Part shown: positions 23,096-25,678 of the stretch, piece after piece
How positions within the stretch are numbered: the stretch's first letter is position 1
Layout: each line of letters opens with the position of its first letter
Assembly: GCA_041738715.1 (NCBI GenBank)
Contig: JBGSPI010000119.1
Location: 1-25,678 of the forward strand
DNA: 25,678 nucleotides
Direction of reading: 5' to 3'
Source of the DNA: Chamaesiphon sp041738715
GTDB taxonomy: Bacteria; Cyanobacteriota; Cyanobacteriia; Cyanobacteriales; Chamaesiphonaceae
Translations under genes and position numbers: made by a program
Notes under the pieces: model-generated
The model's database searches: none
What the model saw: the letters and a program-made list of their open reading frames with translations, nothing else
What the model was told of the DNA's origin: nothing

Positions 23096-24367
23096 ATGCC
23101 ATCACCAGATCGTCAATTATTATTACCTGCATTGAGGTCGAGAAATTATCGGCTATTTTTTGCCGGACAAGGTGTGTCGTTAATTGGGACATGGATGACA
23201 CAAATTGCTACAGTATGGCTGGTTTATCATCTGACCAATTCGGCTTTGATGCTGGGAATAGTTGGATTTACTAGCCAAATTCCGAGTTTTTTACTGACCC
23301 CTTTTGGTGGAGTGATTGTCGATCGATCCGATCCACGTCGGATTTTAATTGGTACTCAAATTCTAGCGATGGTACAGTCATTAACGCTAGCAACATTAGC
23401 ATTATCTGGTGTAGTTCAGATTTGGCATCTCCTAGCTTTAAGCTTATTTCAAGGCATAGTTAATGCCATAGATGCCCCAGCACGACAAGTATTTGCGATC
23501 GAACTGGTCGAAAATAGAGCAGATTTGCCTAACGCGATCGCAATCAACTCAACTATGTTTAATAGTGCGCGATTAATTGGGCCAGCAATTGGCGGATTAC
23601 TAATTGCTAAAGTTGGCGCAGGTTACTGTTTCTTGACTGATGGAGTTAGTTATATTGCGGTAGTTATCGCTTTACTAGCGATGAAATTTCAGCCGAAAAA
23701 GCTTCCCGTCAACAATACTAATCCTTTAGCTGAAATCAAAGCAGGATTCGACTATGCTTTTAGGTCGCCACCCATTCGCGCCATTTTATCAATGGCTGCT
23801 ATAGTCAGCTTAATGGGGATGCAATATGTCTCACTCGTCCCAATTTTTGCAGAGAAAATTCTCAAAGGTGATGCTCAGACATTGGGCTTCTTAATGGGAG
23901 CATCAGGTATTGGTGCATTATTTGGCAGTGTTTATTTGATTACCAAGAAAACAGTCATCGGGCTTGGTAAATTGATTGTTATCGGACCAGTAGTTTTAGG
24001 TGTTGGCTTGATTGTATTTTCTTTATCACGTTTTTTGCCACTTTCACTATTAGCAATGCTGGCGATCGGTTTAGGTACAATTTTGCAGGTCGCCGCAGGT
24101 AATACAGTTCTACAAACGATCGTTGATGATGACAAACGCGGACGGGTGATGAGTCTGTACACCATGTCATTTCTGGGTATCATCCCTTTCGGTAGTCTCT
24201 TGGGTGGGACTTTAGCCGAGCATATTGGGGCTACTGACACATTGATTATTGCTGGTATTGCTTGCCTTTTGGGTTCGCTGTTCTTCAGTAGGCAATTGCC
24301 AGCATTAAAAGAAATTGTCTACGAAATCTACAGACAAAAAGGAATTATTAAATCAATAGGAGCATGA
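23096..24367 (+). CDS. MFS exporter, EntS/MFS_3 type
   Basis: The 423-residue, 12-helix transporter has the start typical of the MFS_3 (enterobactin-exporter-like) group: ALRSRNYRLFFAGQGVSLIGTWM, then GGVIVDRSDPRRILI between helices 2 and 3, and a DAPARQVFAIELVE stretch after helix 4. A longer reading from 23069 overlaps the BON gene; the ATG at 23096 follows GGAG by 10 nt and fits the family start. Substrates of this group include siderophores and other metabolites; none can be assigned here. The stop overlaps or abuts the start of the NADH dehydrogenase gene, so they are translationally linked. Confidence 0.92.
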   Translation: MPSPDRQLLLPALRSRNYRLFFAGQGVSLIGTWMTQIATVWLVYHLTNSALMLGIVGFTSQIPSFLLTPFGGVIVDRSDPRRILIGTQILAMVQSLTLATLALSGVVQIWHLLALSLFQGIVNAIDAPARQVFAIELVENRADLPNAIAINSTMFNSARLIGPAIGGLLIAKVGAGYCFLTDGVSYIAVVIALLAMKFQPKKLPVNNTNPLAEIKAGFDYAFRSPPIRAILSMAAIVSLMGMQYVSLVPIFAEKILKGDAQTLGFLMGASGIGALFGSVYLITKKTVIGLGKLIVIGPVVLGVGLIVFSLSRFLPLSLLAMLAIGLGTILQVAAGNTVLQTIVDDDKRGRVMSLYTMSFLGIIPFGSLLGGTLAEHIGATDTLIIAGIACLLGSLFFSRQLPALKEIVYEIYRQKGIIKSIGA

Positions 24368-24369
24368 AA

Positions 24370-25563
24370 ATGTCAAATGTCATGACCGAAGCAAAGACTT
24401 CAGATGAAACATTAACAATTACTTCCCAACTGATCGAGGCTCAAAAGCTGCCAACTTTAATTTTAGGTGGTGGCTTCACCGGATTGTTTACTGCTCTACA
24501 CCTTAGCCATCAACATTATCAAACACCAACTATTCTGATCGATCGAGGTTCAAGATTTATCTTCAAACCACTACTCTATGAATTTCTCACTGGTGAGATG
24601 AACACTCGCTATATCTGCCCCCGCTATGACAATCTTTTACATAAAAGTGGGATTGAATTTATTCAAGATACAATCGAATCGATCGATCTACATCAGCGAC
24701 AGGTAAAATTAGCTTCTGGACTGCATTATAACTATAGCAATTTAGTGTTATCACTCGGCAGTATCGCGGGTTACTATGGTGTGGAAGGAGCTAAAGAACA
24801 CACTTTACAATTTTCCAACACTGAAGATGCCGTCATTTTAGCTAAACATTTACGGGATTGTTTGCAACGCGCCACCCAAGCAAATGGACTAGAAAAACAG
24901 ACCTTATTAACCTTTGCTATTATGGGTGCTGGTTGTACTGGAATTGAGCTAGCTGCAACTCTGGCGGATTTATTACCAAATTGGTACACGCTTTTAGGTG
25001 GTGACATTACCGATCTGCGGGTGGTTGTAATTCAACGGGGAAAGGAGATTCTCAAAAGTAATAGCGACAGCCTCCGACAGACTGCTCAAACCGCATTGCA
25101 TAAACGGAATATAGCCGTTGAGTTGATGCTAGAAACTGAGGTAATAGAGGTTTGTCCAAATACGGTTGTGCTGAAGCGAAACAACCAAATCGAAGAACTT
25201 GCAGCCGCGACGATGATTTGGACAACGGGAACCGCAATCAATCCACTGATTGATAAGCTGTCAATTCCTGAAGCAAGTCGCGATAAACAGGGGCGATTAA
25301 AGTTGACGAACATGCTACAACTGCTGGATTTTCCTGAAGTGTTTGCAGGTGGAGATTGCACAGTAATGGAGCAGCATTTACCAGCCACCGCTCAAGTAGC
25401 ATATCAGCAAGGAGCCGCGATCGCGCACAATTTGCAAGCACTTACCGAGAATCGCCCACTGCTTCCGGTAGAAATTGGGTTGCGGGGAACTTTGATGAAG
25501 CTGGGTTTAGATGAAAGTGTAGCTGATCTTTATGACCATTATAGCAATACGAGCTTCAGTTAG
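24370..25563 (+). CDS. Type II NADH dehydrogenase-like flavoprotein, C-terminus cut by an IS
   Basis: This single-polypeptide NAD(P)H:quinone oxidoreductase has an FAD fold with GGGFTG and FIFKPLLYEFLTGE, an NADH fold with MGAGCTGIELAA, the segment MIWTTGTAINPL, and VFAGGDCTV to AYQQGAAIAHNL at the end. It passes electrons from NADH to quinone without pumping protons. AGGAG is 7 nt before the ATG at 24370 and only 1 nt from the ATG at 24364, so the former is chosen; it starts 2 nt after the MFS stop. The protein stops at SNTSFS soon after LKLGLDESVADLYD, lacking the amphipathic C-terminal helices that attach NDH-2 to the membrane. The last residues come from an inserted element. Confidence 0.88.
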   Translation: MSNVMTEAKTSDETLTITSQLIEAQKLPTLILGGGFTGLFTALHLSHQHYQTPTILIDRGSRFIFKPLLYEFLTGEMNTRYICPRYDNLLHKSGIEFIQDTIESIDLHQRQVKLASGLHYNYSNLVLSLGSIAGYYGVEGAKEHTLQFSNTEDAVILAKHLRDCLQRATQANGLEKQTLLTFAIMGAGCTGIELAATLADLLPNWYTLLGGDITDLRVVVIQRGKEILKSNSDSLRQTAQTALHKRNIAVELMLETEVIEVCPNTVVLKRNNQIEELAAATMIWTTGTAINPLIDKLSIPEASRDKQGRLKLTNMLQLLDFPEVFAGGDCTVMEQHLPATAQVAYQQGAAIAHNLQALTENRPLLPVEIGLRGTLMKLGLDESVADLYDHYSNTSFS

Positions 25564-25678
25564 GACATATAATAGTAGGTGAAGTTAGCGATCGAAATCA
25601 GGATGCCAGCACCTTACAGTGAAGATCTTCGTCAAAAAGTAATAGCAGCAATAGATAGAGGTGAACGCAAGACAGATG
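25544..25678 (+). mobile_element. Left part of an IS630-type insertion sequence
   Basis: An element begins within the last codons of the NADH dehydrogenase gene, apparently after a TA at 25542-25543 (IS630/Tc1 elements duplicate TA). Its presumed end sequence is GCAATACGAGCTTCAGTTAG. It continues through a transposase start and runs off the window. The other end is not seen, so the boundary is inferred. Confidence 0.6.
25603..25678 (+). CDS. IS630-family transposase, N-terminal fragment at window edge
   Basis: The 25 visible residues, MPAPYSEDLRQKVIAAIDRG then ERKTD, are the characteristic start of IS630-type transposases, where SEDLRxKVI leads into a helix-turn-helix that binds the element ends. 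The DDE catalytic domain is beyond the window. Many cyanobacterial copies are split into two overlapping frames; whether this one is intact cannot be judged. Confidence 0.82.
   Translation, partial: MPAPYSEDLRQKVIAAIDRGERKTD

Overview
The window is cyanobacterial chromosome. It is dotted with GCGATCGC (HIP1) octamers and GATCG-rich, it carries a DUF3038/DUF4335 gene pair (families known essentially from cyanobacteria), and it has short interspersed repeats of the kind cyanobacterial genomes scatter between and inside genes. The style fits a repeat-rich genome such as Chamaesiphon or a relative, but the genus is a guess.

Layout. (1) 1-7.8 kb is orderly minus-strand housekeeping: DUF3038 protein, DUF4335 protein, a 14-helix MFS exporter and a zinc alcohol dehydrogenase in one tightly spaced run, preceded by a small hypothetical gene and the glutamate synthase small subunit (gltD). 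(2) 7.8-8.9 kb has no convincing gene. It holds low-complexity repeats, a possible worn transposon end and an 18-bp HIP1-type palindrome. (3) 8.9-15 kb mixes intact genes (YkuD-like transpeptidase, PPOX-fold flavin protein, coiled-coil protein) with many broken ones: a TPR gene with an in-frame stop and a lost 5' end, a truncated hypothetical gene joined to the tail of a universal stress protein, the tail of a flavin oxidoreductase, a glycine-zipper stress protein cut by a 195-bp transposon-end element, and the cytosolic half of an inward-rectifier K+ channel. (4) 15-18 kb is a plus-strand run of small genes: CPBP protease, two membrane proteins, two NTF2-like proteins. (5) 18-21 kb holds a SpoIIM-family membrane protein and a complete prolyl oligopeptidase. 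Both are visibly richer in G+C than their surroundings, and both start with nearly the same 19-residue leader. A third, orphan copy of part of that leader lies between them. (6) 21-25.6 kb holds a small secreted protein, a cupin remnant, a DUF1772-like membrane protein, and a compact BON-domain / MFS exporter / type-II NADH dehydrogenase operon whose last gene is cut by an IS630-type element running off the window.

The most unusual observations are the leader shared by two unrelated proteins (17,986, 18,739 and 18,819), the 195-bp element at 14,356-14,550 that joins halves of two different genes and carries iterated GAGACCAC motifs, and the density of gene remnants between 10 and 15 kb. Several genes and remnants there and further downstream (Usp, glycine-zipper stress protein, Kir, BON, coiled coil) suggest a decaying stress- or ion-homeostasis region. 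I see no CRISPR array, tRNA or rRNA.
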